This document shows, piece after piece, positions 44,101-57,700 of a DNA stretch of 64,000 bases. How positions within the stretch are numbered: the stretch's first letter is position 1; each line of letters starts with the position of its first letter. A program made the position numbers and the translations under genes. Where the stretch lies: contig NC_031469.1 of assembly GCF_000006565.2 (NCBI RefSeq), forward strand, positions 1,694,583 to 1,758,582, given 5' to 3'. This DNA is from Toxoplasma gondii ME49 (Eukaryota; Apicomplexa; Conoidasida; Eucoccidiorida; Sarcocystidae). The notes beneath the pieces are model-generated. The model was not told where the DNA came from and made no database searches. It was given only the letters and a program-made list of their open reading frames with translations.

Positions 44101-46324
44101 CAATCTCTGCACCGCGTGCAGCGGTGGAAATAATTCCAGTATGCGGGTGTCCTCTACAGGAGTGGATGCGTTAAAGCCCAATGGATTTACTCGATTGGAA
44201 TGCAAAGCCCGAATGTGCATATGCGACTCATTATGGCCAATCTGCTGAGCAGGTCCTCTATATAGGGGCCTGTCCCGTCTTTTAATAATTTCAAGAAGTT
44301 CTGCGTGCTCGCCAATTCTGGCCATCAAAAACTGAATTTCGAGGTCGTATTCCAGGGCAATACCTTGGTTAGGGATGCGGTCGAATGAAATCGAATTTAT
44401 CGGTCCCTGCAAAAACCCGACAGGCATGCCCCTGCGTTGTTGTATGCATTCTCCTAGACTACGAGAAGATCTATGCACATACAAGAAGAGAACGACTTCT
44501 CTCTGCAACACTACGACACAGATACCTGGGTATGTCTGCCTACACCTCTGTACAAAGGTAGATACTCGAACACCTGATACTACACGTCGACAACTAACGT
44601 TTTCCATTTGGAGAGATACAAGTGTGCGCTTTTGCGAATGCAATGCTATACATCTTCTTGCTCACATGAGTGCATAGCCGTAACAAGCAACTTTAACAAG
44701 GGTCAGTACATGAGCAAAGGCATTTGCTGAGGCATAGACACGAAAGAGAAGAACCGTAGCAGCAATCCTCTCGCACCTCTGCTTCTATCTTTGAGTGCAA
44801 GGAAAGCAACACATGGATACGCGTTTTTCTGCACCTTAAACGCAAACGAAGAGAGAAGAAAACTTTGCCTTACTGCATTGAAGTCATCAAACCATCGCAA
44901 GATGCGGAACTGAAAGTCGTAGAAGCTGCGTGAAAAGAAGTGAAAAGCCACAAATAGCATAGTCGCTCCTGCCCATGTTGCGTGGCTCTCAGAAGAGAAC
45001 GCTGTTCGTCTTGCAGCTCCTTCTACGCTCAGGTCCGATGCGAGGGTGAAACGTTCGTGGGTGTGCTGTTCATACAAGCGCTACGCGTGAACAGAAGAAG
45101 CAGGCAAGAAGAAAGCAACAAGCAAACTCACCCTATGATGCCATCAGCAAAGCCAGCAACAATCCAGTTGTCATCGTGGACAGAGAGGAACGTGACGGCA
45201 GCTCGGCTTAAATTCAAAATTCGCACTGCACGTCGCTCGTCCGGTCTGCTGAGGCTGAGGGGGTTAAAACACGAAAGCTCCTTTAAAGGCACGAAAACAC
45301 TCATCACCTAGACGGGTGGATGTTTCTGTTTGTTGCCGTTCAGGTGAAGCTTACATCTGCACACTGGTCGCGAGATGCCTACTCCAGTGTCAAGACGATG
45401 ACGAAGTCGACTGCAAAGCTATGACCATCAGCACTCCACGTTCTCTTTGGCTGCGAGTCAAGTGTGCAGAACCCTGCCTAGTCCAGAATCGCGCATTCAA
45501 CATCAACTGCCATAACTGTCAAGAACGAGAAAAAAAGGAACGAAAGCTGCACACAAAGCGCCTGACCTCCTGACCAAGAGTTCCTTCGAACTCATGCATT
45601 AACACCAATAATTACACCTCTTCTGCGTCTTTGATTTATAGTTCGGGTGTGTGTTTTTTGAGTGAATGCGTCTTCTTGATTTTACTTCGTTGTTGACTCA
45701 ACCAATGGACCAGGGTGCCGTGGCGTTACACTTCTTCTGCCTTTGAGGTCTTTAAGCGGTCTCGGATGCCCACGACAGAGCAATGGACTGGATACCCACG
45801 GGGCTGCACTCCCAGAAGTAAAATATGAGTCATCTGGCATGCACTACCAATCAAATAACAACTGAAGCCAGTCAATCAACCTTCGTGTGCTCGATGCTGT
45901 CAGCGCAGTCAACGCAATTGTCTGCCCTTCCTGCTTGAGAGCTCACCCGTCAACAATGAGACTCAGATCCCATAGCACGACGTCTCCATCGACTGTGCCT
46001 GCAAACAATGCGACCAGGTGTTGCGGTAGAAGGTGGATGCCAATCCCAGCGAAAAGATCAATGTGACTTTCCTATCCACACATATGCAGACACACGTCTC
46101 TAAGCGGAATCAGCAGCATAGGTGTGGTCGTCTGTACGGAGCTTTTATTTGCTTGTGTAAGGGATGTCTGTCAGTCGGTATCACTGCGTAGGAGGAATAG
46201 AGGAATGTTTCACTCGACTGCAGGTACAAATGTGATCATGTGACGAACTGCCTAATTCGTACGCTCACCGGCGAGGCGATAACAATGCGCTTTTTCAGAG
46301 TCTATTATTTGAACATGTGTGTAC

Positions 46325-46361
<37 letters not shown>

Positions 46362-49300
46362 CTTGTAGATGCATGCTGTTGTATTTACAGGTGAGCATGT
46401 ATCGAAACGATGTGGCGGCAGGAGCTCACCTGTTGCAGCTTTTGTGGAGTTCGGCATGAAAATGGATCTCGTAAAATCTCCTATTTTCTGCTTGAAGTCT
46501 TTGGCTTGGAGTGCGGGAGAATAGAAGTGAAAGTAGTCACTCGTTTCTTCCCAAAACCAGAAAAATACTCTCCTCTTTCCGTTGGTGAGAATCTCCTGTG
46601 CATCTGTGTTGTTAAACAACACTGAATGCTGTAGCGACAAACATACACATCGCAGCGTTTTATGCCTAATTTTGGATTGTCGCGAGATCTTCCAGCCGCT
46701 GTATCGTCCTCGTTTCCTGTTCGCGTCGACGTGATTTCTCCTCACAAGAAACCTAACGTTCTGAGGATGAACGACAGAAGCCTCTTCGCTATAAAACACA
46801 ACAAGCACGGGGGCATTGAGATGGGCGGCCTTGATAGACCTTGCTGCAAATCCAACCCTTCACGTCTCTGCCAAAAGCTGGACAGGACACACCTTGTATC
46901 CATCTCCGATCACCTCCCGCTTAAATTTATTATTTCAACAGTCTAAAGTCCATATAGAAATATACTTGCCGATTTCTTTTTCTATCGTGTTTTAGACTCG
47001 CTGCGAGTTTTTGGAAAGTTCTTTGTTCTCATACAGAAAGGCTCAAACACTCGCTGAGCCCTTCCACAGTGAATAGGCAATTCCACCATGCAAACTGCAT
47101 TATAGAAGCTCTGCATGCCTACGCATGAAATATGTTTCGAGTGTTGTATACGCTTAATTCGAACGAATTGTACATAAAGAGGAGAAGCGATCTTCTTTCT
47201 CAAAGACGTCTACCTGCAGGTCAGGAGTCGCGATCACTGCCACGCAGACTGGAGTGTTCCTGCACAGAGAGCATGATAATAATGACTTCATATATTGAGA
47301 AGACTCGTTTTTCCCACGAGTATGCATGTGCATTCCCGAGACAACCCACTAAGGCCCTTCCAACTCTTCGCAGCCGTCTTCCGGAGGAAGGAAAACAGTT
47401 CTGCTCTTCTTTGATGGGAGACAGAAAAGTGGTATTTCTCCGTGTCCGCATGCATAATTATCTACAAGCTGATTTTCATTTCCTGTTTCGTGACCTCTGC
47501 GTATACCCGGATCTCGAGATATGCAGAAACAATCACATTTATACAGATGTGTCGTTACAGTTTTTTCTTCAAATTGTTATAAGCACATAAATATGTTTCT
47601 CTTTCCTGATTCGAAGGTATGCGTCTCGTGGCCCTCGACTGTCTTTCTCTCCCACAGCGCTTATATACGTGTATGTATACACTGAGAGGGAGGTATTCGA
47701 ATTGTGAGTGTCGTTTTGGATGTCCTCTCTTCTTACCCTAATTCCCTCCAATCCCAGACAGCAACGCTCTGGTATGTTTGTCTCTTTCCCTGGTCTCCCT
47801 TTCCCTGACTGCACGCGTTCAAGCTCTGAGGCTGATCTTGTGCAGCCCGCTTCCCGTCTGAAGCGTCCAGGCCACTGTGTCCATTCCAGCTCGACAGCGT
47901 GCTTCTCCCGGTTCTCTCCGAACTTTCAAGACTGGAAGGGTGGCTGCTTCTGGCCGTGCTTGCGCTCGCTTCCGGTGCAGATTGCTCGGTCACTTCTCCT
48001 TCACTGCCGTATGCCGTTTTACACTTCTTGTTCTCTGCCTTCTCTCCCTGCTCTCCCTTTCTCGAGTTGTGACTCGACTCGTGTTCCCCAGGGTTCTGCC
48101 CATGGTCCGCCTCCACAATTAACTCGTGTGGAATCGGCGCAGACAGAGAAACGATGAAGCGACTATCTGGGGTTATGTCGACGGCCTGGACGCCTGGGAA
48201 GTGCAACAAAGAGTGGGCAGGAGGCAGAAAGTCAAGAAAGAGACCAACGGGTTTTGAGGATCACGAAAGCAGTGTCTTTGTGACGAAATGCAGTTTGGAC
48301 AAACAGAGCTTTGTCCCGGCAATCATCTATTGGCCTATATCCGACAGCCCGTCAACCGAAACCGGGGAACAAACAAAACGTTTCTGCAGATGGGCGTGGT
48401 CTCAATGCTGTCAGGTGAGCATTCTTCGATGGTCCGGTAATTTGCCTCGACGTTGTGCTTGCGTAGGATAGCCCTTCGCTCACCTCCGTGAGTGCAACGC
48501 GTATGCACATGCACACAGGTGAAAGGCTACCTATACGTATATGTATATATATATATATATAAATGTACGGTGCTGCTGAAAAATCGGCGGTGCCGTATAT
48601 GCACTGAGGCATATAGTGGACAACACTGCCCTGTTTCTTTGTTACGTGGTGAGCGGCATGATCAAGAGTAGGTTACAGTGTAGATGTGTGACATCCTGTC
48701 TCTGGATATTTTCAATCCAAATTTGCACTCGTGGATTACTAGAGCGTGTGTTCACATCAGACAGTTCTCCTGTTTATCTTTCGACCGCTTTCGAATCACA
48801 GTTCGGTCTCTCCCAAGCTTGCGAATTCATGAGACGGTTTTTGTCGCTCGAGTGTCCACGGCCTCCCTTTCCACGTTGAAACTGAGGGACAGACCTCACC
48901 AGTTGGATGGGGACGGTAGATTGTTTTGACTGGAGTCGCTGTTTCGCTGTCCCAAACAACAAGGAGGCTGTCCTGAAAGAAATCAACGTACGGATGGAGC
49001 AACACAACACAAATCGCATTCGTGTGTGTCTGCGTACACATGCATTTCTCGAATGTGTAATTACACAGTGAAGTGTAGCATCCCCCATCAGCATTGGAAC
49101 CTGTATGTAACACAGACAAAAGTAGAACTGCAATAGATTTAGATGGACATAAATATATATAAGCGCAACTACGTGCATGTTTGTTCACCAAACACAGCAT
49201 GCATGGGTGTCGAAACGAACAAAACCGTTGAAACGCTGGTTGCTCGACGAGCTCCAGGACATCACGTATTTGTAAGGCATTCTAGACAGTGAGTCGATTT

Positions 49301-50302
49301 TAAGTAGAACATCGTCGTTTGGCGTTTCCATCAGGTCCCTGTTGTGTGCCCTTGGACAGATTCCGTTTCCTCGCCCCCTCTAATCAACAGCTGAAAGGCT
49401 TAAGGGCGGGTGGCGCCTCCTCACTGGACTTTTACGTACTTTTCCTTTATCAGCGGTAACAATTCGTTTTTTGTCAGTCGAAATGACCACGCCGGTAATT
49501 GCGTTCACGTGACCTTGAAGCAGGGTTTGAGTTTTGTTGTCTTCTCCGTCATGAGTGAAAATCACACCTGTCGTGCCCGAAACAAAGAAAATCGACTTTC
49601 GCTCGTAGCCGCCTTCTCCCAAACTCTGCACGCCGCCGACCAGGTCTTTGTCGAAGCCGTAACTCCACGTGAGAGACTAAGGAAATCTCCGCACAGACAC
49701 GCGACAGGCGAAGAGCAATCCTTTGCAAAACAGTTTCACCCAGGAGAGGGGTGTGTGTGATCAGTTTTGCTTTTGTCCGGATTATCCCTGGCGTTTACGG
49801 TGGAACAAACTCGAGGGCGTGGCGACGTTGAAGCAGCCACATGCAATGTTCTAAAACCGAAGTGGAAACGAAGCTAGCGAGTATCAATTCGATTCATCGA
49901 CTAGTACTGGTAATCAAATGTTTCAGTCCACAGATGTAGGTGGGCGTCCCCTGCGTTTAGGATTTAGCGATTATTCGCTTTGTCCAGAAAATGCACCATC
50001 TATCTTTCGTGTTCATCCTCGGTATACGCTGTTTCGTCTCTTCCAGATGTTCTTTCTCGTTCAGCTTGAGCGTTTGTGAACGCAAACATATGTGTGAAAG
50101 CAGTCTGTGAAGCATATCTGCTTGCGCTCTTCTTTGTGGAACATTTGTGGATCACAACGAGACTGCTCACCAGGGCCATGTTAGAATGTTTGTGATCGTC
50201 TTGTGGTTCCTCAGATGAACACATCGGAACTTCCACTGTTGAGGAGAGACCGTGGTGTCCTTGCTCCGCCACAGAGACTGGTGGCTCCAAAGACGTATCC
50301 AT
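35143..50302 (-). CDS. CFAP251: CFAP251/WDR66-like WD40 axonemal protein, many exons
   Basis: Exons placed on the minus strand: 50171-50302 (ATG 50302), 49440-49676, 48900-48972, 47737-48193, 47214-47259, about 46430-46621, 45947-45998, 45132-45254, about 44000-44400, 43029-43120, 42615-42740, 41757-42077, about 39990-40240, about 39650-39750, about 39300-39420, about 37390-37540, 36930-36979, 36004-36414, 35143-35280 (stop TGA). Family landmarks in order: SLTWSYGFDKDLVGG; LLQGHVNAITGVVISTDKK; VTADKG then DSLLVVWDSETATPVK; AVDITPDSRFIVSLSA; SVAVWDWRE; EILTNGKRRVFFWFWEE; DGDVVLWDLSL; NWIVAGFADG; VALERLKTKTSKEFLF near FTCGGTDFTICQW; then GEFYRNMKDYFYYCQIRSE and the EF-hand-like C-terminus (VSFEEFLQLYVNHRAVIS). 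CFAP251 is a subunit of the calmodulin- and spoke-associated complex at the base of radial spoke 3 in motile axonemes. In a coccidian only the microgamete has such axonemes, so expression there is expected. About 110 Ser/Glu/Lys-rich residues interrupt a WD repeat in the 47737-48193 exon. Some exons are certainly missing from this list. Confidence 0.92.
38791..38970. other. Very AT-rich patch inside a CFAP251 intron
   Basis: Counting by hand, 36 of 180 bases are G or C (20 percent), against roughly half in the surrounding sequence. The edges are sharp: ordinary composition to about 38770 and again from about 38985 (AGAACTTCAAGTCTCTGCAG). It is not a simple repeat. This composition is like that of an apicoplast genome, so a plastid-derived nuclear insertion is one explanation. 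I found no recognisable tRNA or protein in it. Confidence 0.6.
43184..43229. repeat. Perfect 2 x 23 bp tandem repeat
   Basis: The 23-base unit starting TCAGAGAAATAGATAATCTT and ending GTG occurs twice head to tail at 43184-43206 and 43207-43229, within an intron of CFAP251. Confidence 0.9.
46325..46362. repeat. Compound (AT)n(AG)n microsatellite
   Basis: A run of about ten AT/TA units passes directly into about nine AG units (ATATATAGAGAGAGAG), in a CFAP251 intron downstream of the 46430-46621 exon. Confidence 0.85.
48534..48564. repeat. (TA)n microsatellite
   Basis: TACGTATATGTATATATATATATATATAAATG in a CFAP251 intron; simple dinucleotide repeat with a slightly impure left end. Confidence 0.8.
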
Positions 50303-53300
50303 TTTGGAGGTAAAGACGTGAAGACAACACACTAGGTTCGAGAAAGGGAGGAAAGGGAACTCTAGAGATATGTGTTTATGGGGTGAGCGGAAGGAGAGCT
50401 TTCGTAAAAACACAGCTTTTCTATTTCTGGCTCCAGCAACCGCAGGAGGCGGCCGGCTTCCACAGCAAGTCGGAACCCCTCTTTGTTGTTGCCGAGAGCG
50501 AAGCTGTGGTTCACTTCGCCTGGAATTGTCTTCGCTTTTATGAAGAGAGGATGCAGAATATGAGCAGACTGGTTCCCCAAAAAGACGTGGGAAAGTGTAG
50601 AGTTGCGGATAGTTCCGGGCTATCTCCCCATTAGTGAAAAGGGAGAGCTACCTGTGGTTACGGTGGCAGTCGCTAGAAAATGTTCTTTTCTTCAGTCGCT
50701 TGACGGTGACTAGTGGGTGAGATACCCATTTAGGCTGGAAAAAAAAGTAAATTGGTTCACTGGAGCAGAAAGGCATAAGATGAGTTCTTATTGCGGTTAG
50801 TGGTTCACTGTCAGAAATACCTCTGTTCGAACATGTTTCCATCAGTGGAGCAGAGTACATGCTATGTTTTCCTGTCAGGTAAACCAGCCCTATGCTGTGC
50901 TCCCGCGCCATAGGAAACTCCCAAATGAATGTTTCTTATTGTTGCTGTTGCTGGTCACTCCTGGAGCAAGTGAGCCCCCGCTGGATCTCAAAGCATGAAC
51001 CAAGCATGTCCACGGAGAGCACTGAAGAGCCACTGCAGAAGAAACCTGAAGAACCATTTTGGTCGAGCTGTCAGGCCGAATCCCCGCTTGTAGAAACAGG
51101 AGCTATTTTAGACTGGGAGATAACATTTAACCAGGGTGGGGCACGATTGTGACGACATTGTCTCCCGCTGTTCTAATCGACAGTCTTTTCTTTACCAGCC
51201 ATAACAAAATATTCACGTTATTGTGACAGGGAGGGGCAAAAAGCCACCCGAAGCTTTTGTAGAATGACCATGAAATGCAAAATGCTCCTCAAATGAATAT
51301 GTCGAGAGCATCTGCACTCAAGAATGCCTCAAATGTTGTCGATCTCTACGTTGTGTGTTTTTTGCCGATCTACTCAAGAATGTCCGAGGACTCGTGTCCC
51401 AATTTATTTTGCTGCAAAATGAGGCACCTCCCAGTCGGAAACTGACTTTGCATATTTGTTTGAGAATGCAGGATACTCAGCGAGTCTTGTCCAGGGTAGA
51501 CAGAGGCAAATAGATAGCCAATTCAAAGGAGGCGCAAGTCTGCATCGTTCGCTCTTGCGAAGAGGGCAGCCCACATTGGGAAGAACGACGCTATTGTCTT
51601 TCAGATAGACTAACGGCAGATTTGTCGTCAAACACCTCACAAAACAGGCATTTCGTGCTTTTCACACTCTATTATCCAGCATGCATGCATGTCTCGAACC
51701 TGAGAACTTCTACGGCATGCCAGCGGACCAAGCGCCCCGCATCATTGCTGTCCCTGTTCCACATCAAAAACAAGACTATTTCTTTTGTAATAATCTCTGC
51801 ATGCGCCTACGGATGTTAACCTGATGCAGAAGCGCTAACCACACGTCACATAAAAAGCGCAAAAAGAGACGCATGCATACCTACACGTGCGTTTGTCAAT
51901 TTATCATTGAAAGCACTGCACAGATCCTACAACCGAAAGCCACTACTACGCCACCGCTACCTTTCTCGGTGCGACCGTTGGTAAGGATTCCCCAGCAAGT
52001 GAACCCCAAATGAGCGAGCGTATGGCGGATGCAAAGCGATGATGGTGAAAACGACTGCGTCCAGGGGGAAGCATTTGACGGTAAACTATCGTTCATGACT
52101 ACGTCTTGCGCAAAAACCAGGGAGGAGTGACCCGACATGGAAGTGCTTCTTAACGGAGAGTCAATTGTCGTGCACGTGATGGTGCATGAAAAGCAGGTCG
52201 GCAGAGTCTTCCCTTCAGCGGAAGAGAAATGCATCAGTACCACTCAGCACTTTCGGGTACTAAAAACTCCTCTGAATACAAGAGAAAGCAGGGAACACCT
52301 GCGGAGAATGTTCCATGGATGACGTTTCCCCCCTCATATCCTAGCCGGTTGACCCGTTCCTTCTGTGCCCCGTTGATCTGACTCTTTTAACGGCTACACT
52401 ATGCTGGCTGTCTTCCTCTCACTAAGATCTTGAACGTTTGTGTTTACCTGATCGAAGTCCTGCTGTGAAAGCATTGTTCCGAAAGCGATAGGTGTACCTG
52501 TGAGTCTTCCCGGCTGCGCCTTGAATTTTGTCCGTGTGCTCTAAATATAAATTCAATGTATACTCTTGGGTTCTTGATTGCTATAACTGTTGTACTCCAA
52601 ATAATCACGGGAACCACTCGAGCATATACATTTCCGTCACTGTCCCTCTGCCCCCCTGCCCGGCTTGCAGCAGTCTTTCCCCGTATGTAATGAACTGCGA
52701 TTAGCATTCTGTAGATTTTAAAGGAGCCTCCTGCCGCCGCACTCGTGAGTGCGTTCTCACGGGAGTGGCTTGCCTTACACTTGAGAGGAAACTCAAATAG
52801 CTGGCAGCAAACGGAGTGCCTTGGCATTTCGTTCAGCCTTCCTGATGTGCCGTAAAACAATGTCACGGTGGAAGACTATGGATACAGGCGCACGGGAAGG
52901 TACATCGAGTCTTACAAACTGTCGTAAATACACGGGCTCAGGCCTTCATGTGCAATGCGAGGGATGCGCCATGCTGTGTTCGCTGGTATGATGATTGGCT
53001 TCTCCGCCTCACGAGACATGTGGGCACGTCCAGAGCAGTTGCTTAATCGGAGTGAAAGTCCTGTTTCCACAGTAGACAAAAGACTGTCCAAGTTGGCCAT
53101 CCACTGAATCCGGCTCTTGCAGCCTGAGACGCCGCAAAGTTTTGCTGTGCCTAGCATTCCGGTTGCCGCACTTGCTTTTCCAGGGTGACGGCAGTGTTTT
53201 TTCTCTTCTTATGTTACTGAATATTCAGCACAGGAGCTGAGGGGTTCACTGGTGATGCCGCACGAAATAACCTAATAGGTCACGTGCATGTCTTCGAACT

Positions 53301-54768
53301 CTTTCTATGAGCACCAGTAAACCGCGTAGCGTGCCGCCGCTCCCAGGGAACCCAGCGACAGCTCTGCAGACGGTTGAACAGCATCTGAGCTGGAAAATCC
53401 GTTCCCATTTCTTCAATCGTGCTGCTCGCGTGCACTGGAATTCCTCCGTAGATTGCCTGCAGCATTTTTCTTTTCCCCATGTTGCTCAGGACTACTTCCC
53501 GCAGCTGCGCATCCCCGTTTTTCAACGTCCAGTGCCCGCCTTCTTCCTCTCGCGTTCCGATTTCCTGGCTGTTTCGATGCAACTAGCGACCCATCCCGAA
53601 GACGGGCAGGTGGTTGGTTCGTGTCGAGAGGGAGACGCGGTTCAAAGGCACATCTGCGTGCCGAAAATCCGCCACCTTTTCTACCTGGTTATTTTTCGTT
53701 TTTCCTCCCCGACGACGGATTTATTCGGTGCACCACAGGAAGGAAGCCTTCTACTCGAAGAAGTCAATTGACACCCGCTGCCGGGCTTGGGAAGGCGGGG
53801 GAGGGGGGCGGCTTGCGCTGCAGTCTGAATCGAGAACTCTCCCCTCGTCAGCGAAGGGGACAGGTAGTCTGTGGTTCTCTCCGCATAAAGTCGTCACCAC
53901 TTGCTCGTTTTTCCCGGGTCATATCCGGAGAAAAGTTCTGAGAAGTTCTCGGGAAGGCATGAAAGCTGTGCAGATGCGTACGCAGCAGCTTTATCGCTAG
54001 TTGCGACACGCCTCTCGGCTTCCGTGTCGGTGAATGCGGGGTTTCCTCTCTCTTCAGAACGAGGCCATCAGGATCACATGTTAATTCCGTCTTTTTTCAT
54101 ATATGTCGTTTCCTCATTCTTGTTTTCAGATCGTTTGCCTTCCGTGTCACTAGAGTTTTCAAACAGCTCTTGGCCGCGGTATCGACGGCGCGGCTTCCGT
54201 GCAGCCGGACATCGCGGCCTGTCGATTTCCCTGTTCACCCCATATTCCTGACTTCCCTGCACTATGTAATTTCCCCCTGTCGCTTCCAAGTGGATTTCAC
54301 TGCGATTTCTGTCGTCCGCTCTCCAGAGTTCTGGGGATTCAGGGGCTCTGCCGTTGCATACAAGTTGGCCTGTGTCTTATCAAGAGGGACGCTGGCGAAA
54401 CCCACATCCCGATTCGTTTAAAACGAGTTTGGCAGATCTTCTAGACGTTCCTTGATTTAACAACTTAGACGGGTCGTCTGGTGGTTATTTGATTTTATGA
54501 GTTAGACCGGCATTCTAGCGCTTCTTTTTGTTTGCTCACACCGTCTTTCTGAATGGTTGCAGGGGCCCCGGATCACTCACATTTTCTTGTGTCTAAGGTG
54601 CTCGTTTTTCTACCTTTCTAAAGGTTCTGTCAGCCCTGCGCCTTCAGCCTCGCGAATTCCGCTCCACTGTCGAACCATCAAAATCAGTGGAAGGCCATAT
54701 GCTGACAATACGAAGGCGATCGATCGTTCTTCTCTGATCTCCCATTAGCTTTTTTCTCTTTTTCCACC
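50303..54768. other. Divergent intergenic region upstream of CFAP251 and the membrane-protein gene
   Basis: About 4.5 kb between two head-to-head genes. Two stretches deserve a note. First, 50362-50580 on the minus strand carries an open frame with amphipathic helix-like sequence (FRLAVEAGRLLRLLEPEIEK) directly upstream of the CFAP251 start; it could be an alternative 5' exon but no splice link is evident. Second, 53307-54000 has three overlapping plus-strand open frames of 128-162 codons in a G/C-rich stretch, probably the 5' leader of the 54769 gene rather than protein. Nothing else recognised. Confidence 0.4.
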
Positions 54769-57700
54769 ATGACGGACGCAAAAGGCTCACATAAGAAAGC
54801 TGCTCCTGGACGTAATGCCGCGGTCTTGTCTCTCTCGGCTAAGTCTGCCAGGCTGCGGGGCTCCTCTGTCTCCTCCAGCCATTCAGAGAAGGGAGAGCAG
54901 GAAGCAGCAAACCACGGTGTGGATCGACAAGATGTAGAGGACGAAGTCGAAATCTCAACGTCTGCATCGGCATTGGAAGAGAGCGACGGGGTAGATAGAC
55001 ACTCATCTCCCTCTCGGTCTAATGCCGGAACACTGAGACTGCCTTCTAGAGATGCCAGGGATCGACTCTTCAGCGCATTCCTCGAGGAAGACGAAGAGGA
55101 AGATGCTGAGGTTATTATTGAACGCAATGGACGCATTCGAGGTGAGTTCAAACTAAACAGCTGGAATGGAAGAGGGAGCGGCATCCTCAGTTCCGTGGCG
55201 AGCATATGCCAACAAGATACCACCCAGGGATTTCATGGTTGTTTCTTCCCTCGAAAAATCAACAGTGAAAATGTTCAACTTGCCGCAGCGAAATTTGTCC
55301 CAAAGAGACTTCAGGAGCAGCGTGTAGGGTAGGTCCTCACGCATCTCGCTGATTCACCAAAGACGAGGGATTCGAGGTTCTCCCGAAAAGCGGTGGCGCG
55401 GGGAACAGGGAGGTAGACTACTGATCAAACAGAAATGAAAGAAAGTAAATACGCTTTCAAGTGCTTGGGAACGGCACTTGCAAGGACGGAAAAAACTTGG
55501 GATCCACGTGCAACAAATTTAGTTTTTTTTCTTAGAGATACAGTGCTGCTACATTGATAAGCGTGTCGGTGTACGAGTACAACTTACTTTGCTCATATGT
55601 AAGTATGTATATAACAACCCCATTATCTGCCTGTACGCTCTGGAGGTACCCATGTACAGCTTTCACTCACTGGTTTACATTAGAGGTCATAAAAGACTCC
55701 AATTAAGCACAGTGCGTCAGTCGTATTTGCATGAGTTCACATCTGCGCCTCCATGTTTAACTTACGATTTCTCTGTTGACGCAAGACATGTGTGAAACAC
55801 TGCGGAGGCACCGATGTGTCGCTCCTCCAGAGGATAACATGCGTTTTACATTCGTCAAGAGTGTTTCTCGAGACTAAAGTCCAACAGCAAGGTGTATTGT
55901 ACTCGATTCGTTACTAAACCACGTATCGCACTGGAGGTGCATCGGTTTTGCAAGGATGTAAATATTTCCTAGACTATTTGGAGTCAAAAGGCGACCTTTT
56001 AGTTGGTTGCTTCAGATTGACAGCGTGATTCGTCGTTCTTTCGACCGCTTACCCCTTCGTGGCTGAATGAAGGCAGAGGGCCCGTTTAGGATAAGCCTGC
56101 GATTTTTCGGATTGAACTTCCGGTTCTGTGAAGGCTGTCGATCCACCTTCAAATCTCGGTCATTCCACGGCAGAAAGATGTCAAGAGGCAGCTGGATCCG
56201 CGTTTTTTGTTTGATGTCCTGAGTCATCAAAACATTGCCCTTGCGAGTTGTGGGTCGTGTGTTCACCCAGTGCATCCTCGTGGTCACCGCGACAGCTGGG
56301 ACTACACACGACACCGCAGTCGCTACCCACTGCCCTCTTACTTGGTTCCTGACGAGGAGCAGTTTCGCGACGAACGGGAAGGCCTAGCCGAGCTGGAGCT
56401 TCTGAGGGAGATACGGCGTGAGAGGCTCGACAGAGATATCCACAGACACAGAACAGAGGCCGAGAATCTGATCGAGGACGCAGTCCACCGCATTCTTCTT
56501 GAAGAAGAGGCGAGACATCCTCTCCATTTGCACCGCAGTAACAGGCCATTCGCCGGTAAGCCTAGAGGGTCGCGGGGACGAAACACTCGAAGTAGCGTCG
56601 GCACGTGTTCTGGGGATAGCTTTAGTTTCAAGTGAGTTAAGGCAATGCATGCGCAGTTCAAAGGGTTCGAGTGTCGCTCAACGAAAGAAGGGAAGACTTT
56701 CGGTCAGCACTGCTTCCATGTGTGCATGTCAGGTCTGCAACTGACGGAAGAAACAGAGGGCGACGCCTACGCAAGCGCGGCAGGATCTTCCGTCATGTCC
56801 TCGCCTGTCGGGTACGTCGCAGAAACAGGCAAAGATTTGTTTGCTGGCAAAAGCATGCTGCAGTCCGTACTGCTTACATTTTCGTGTGGAGGCTCGGAGC
56901 AGGCAACATATCGGCGAGCTTTTCCAACACGTAAAAACAATGCCGCTTTAACAGTCCTTGCGGCAAGCATCATTCAAGACAGGCATCATGTGTGGGTATG
57001 CGTGTAGTTGTTGCATGTATCGGAGGGTGGGAGCTTGGTCGCTATGTGGCTCGTCCACCGGGGGGAACCTCGAGAGGAAAAAAGAACTTTTGCGAGACTC
57101 TTAGTCTGATGGGATAGGTGTTTCTTCTTGTGCAAATCTCTCCAGGATGGTGATCGGCTTCATTCTGGGATTCGTGGGCATCCTGCTGATCTCGTCTCTC
57201 CTCTGCGTCATCCGCGCTGTCTACGTCAAAAAGCAGGTAAAGATGGAATACCACTGTTTGCCCGTAAGCTTCAATGCGCATGTACGAAGTAGTCCGCAAC
57301 ACGATTCTGGTGGTCGCTGTTGAAAGGACAGAAAGTTACAGAGGCGACTGATATCAATGTGACAGGATCCCTCGACTCATTCTAAGGATATGTTGTTTCA
57401 CCAGACGGCTTTGGCCGTGTGTCGTTCAGCGTGGCACGTTCCTGTTCGAGTCGCTTTTGAATGGAATCATGGCAGCTGTGAATGTCAGCCCCCAACTGAA
57501 CCTACGCTTGTACATATATGTGATAACTACTCTCAAGCTTTATTTCTTCGTCTACCCCTTTCGTCCGATCAATGTGGATAGTACGGTCCCGCTAAGACGT
57601 GTGTCTTCGTGGAAAACGGTTTCTGTTCAAGAAGACATCTGTAGAGATACATGTGTGTACGTACAAATTATCTGTGCAGCCACGTGAAAGTCTGAAATCT

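Noticed and set aside
46325..46362. AT/AG microsatellite as a regulatory element
   Set aside because: It is an ordinary intronic simple repeat of the kind found throughout this window; no evidence for function.
53307..54000. Three overlapping plus-strand open frames of 128-162 codons
   Set aside because: They overlap in different frames, lack motifs and sit just upstream of the 54769 start in G/C-rich DNA, where chance open frames are frequent.
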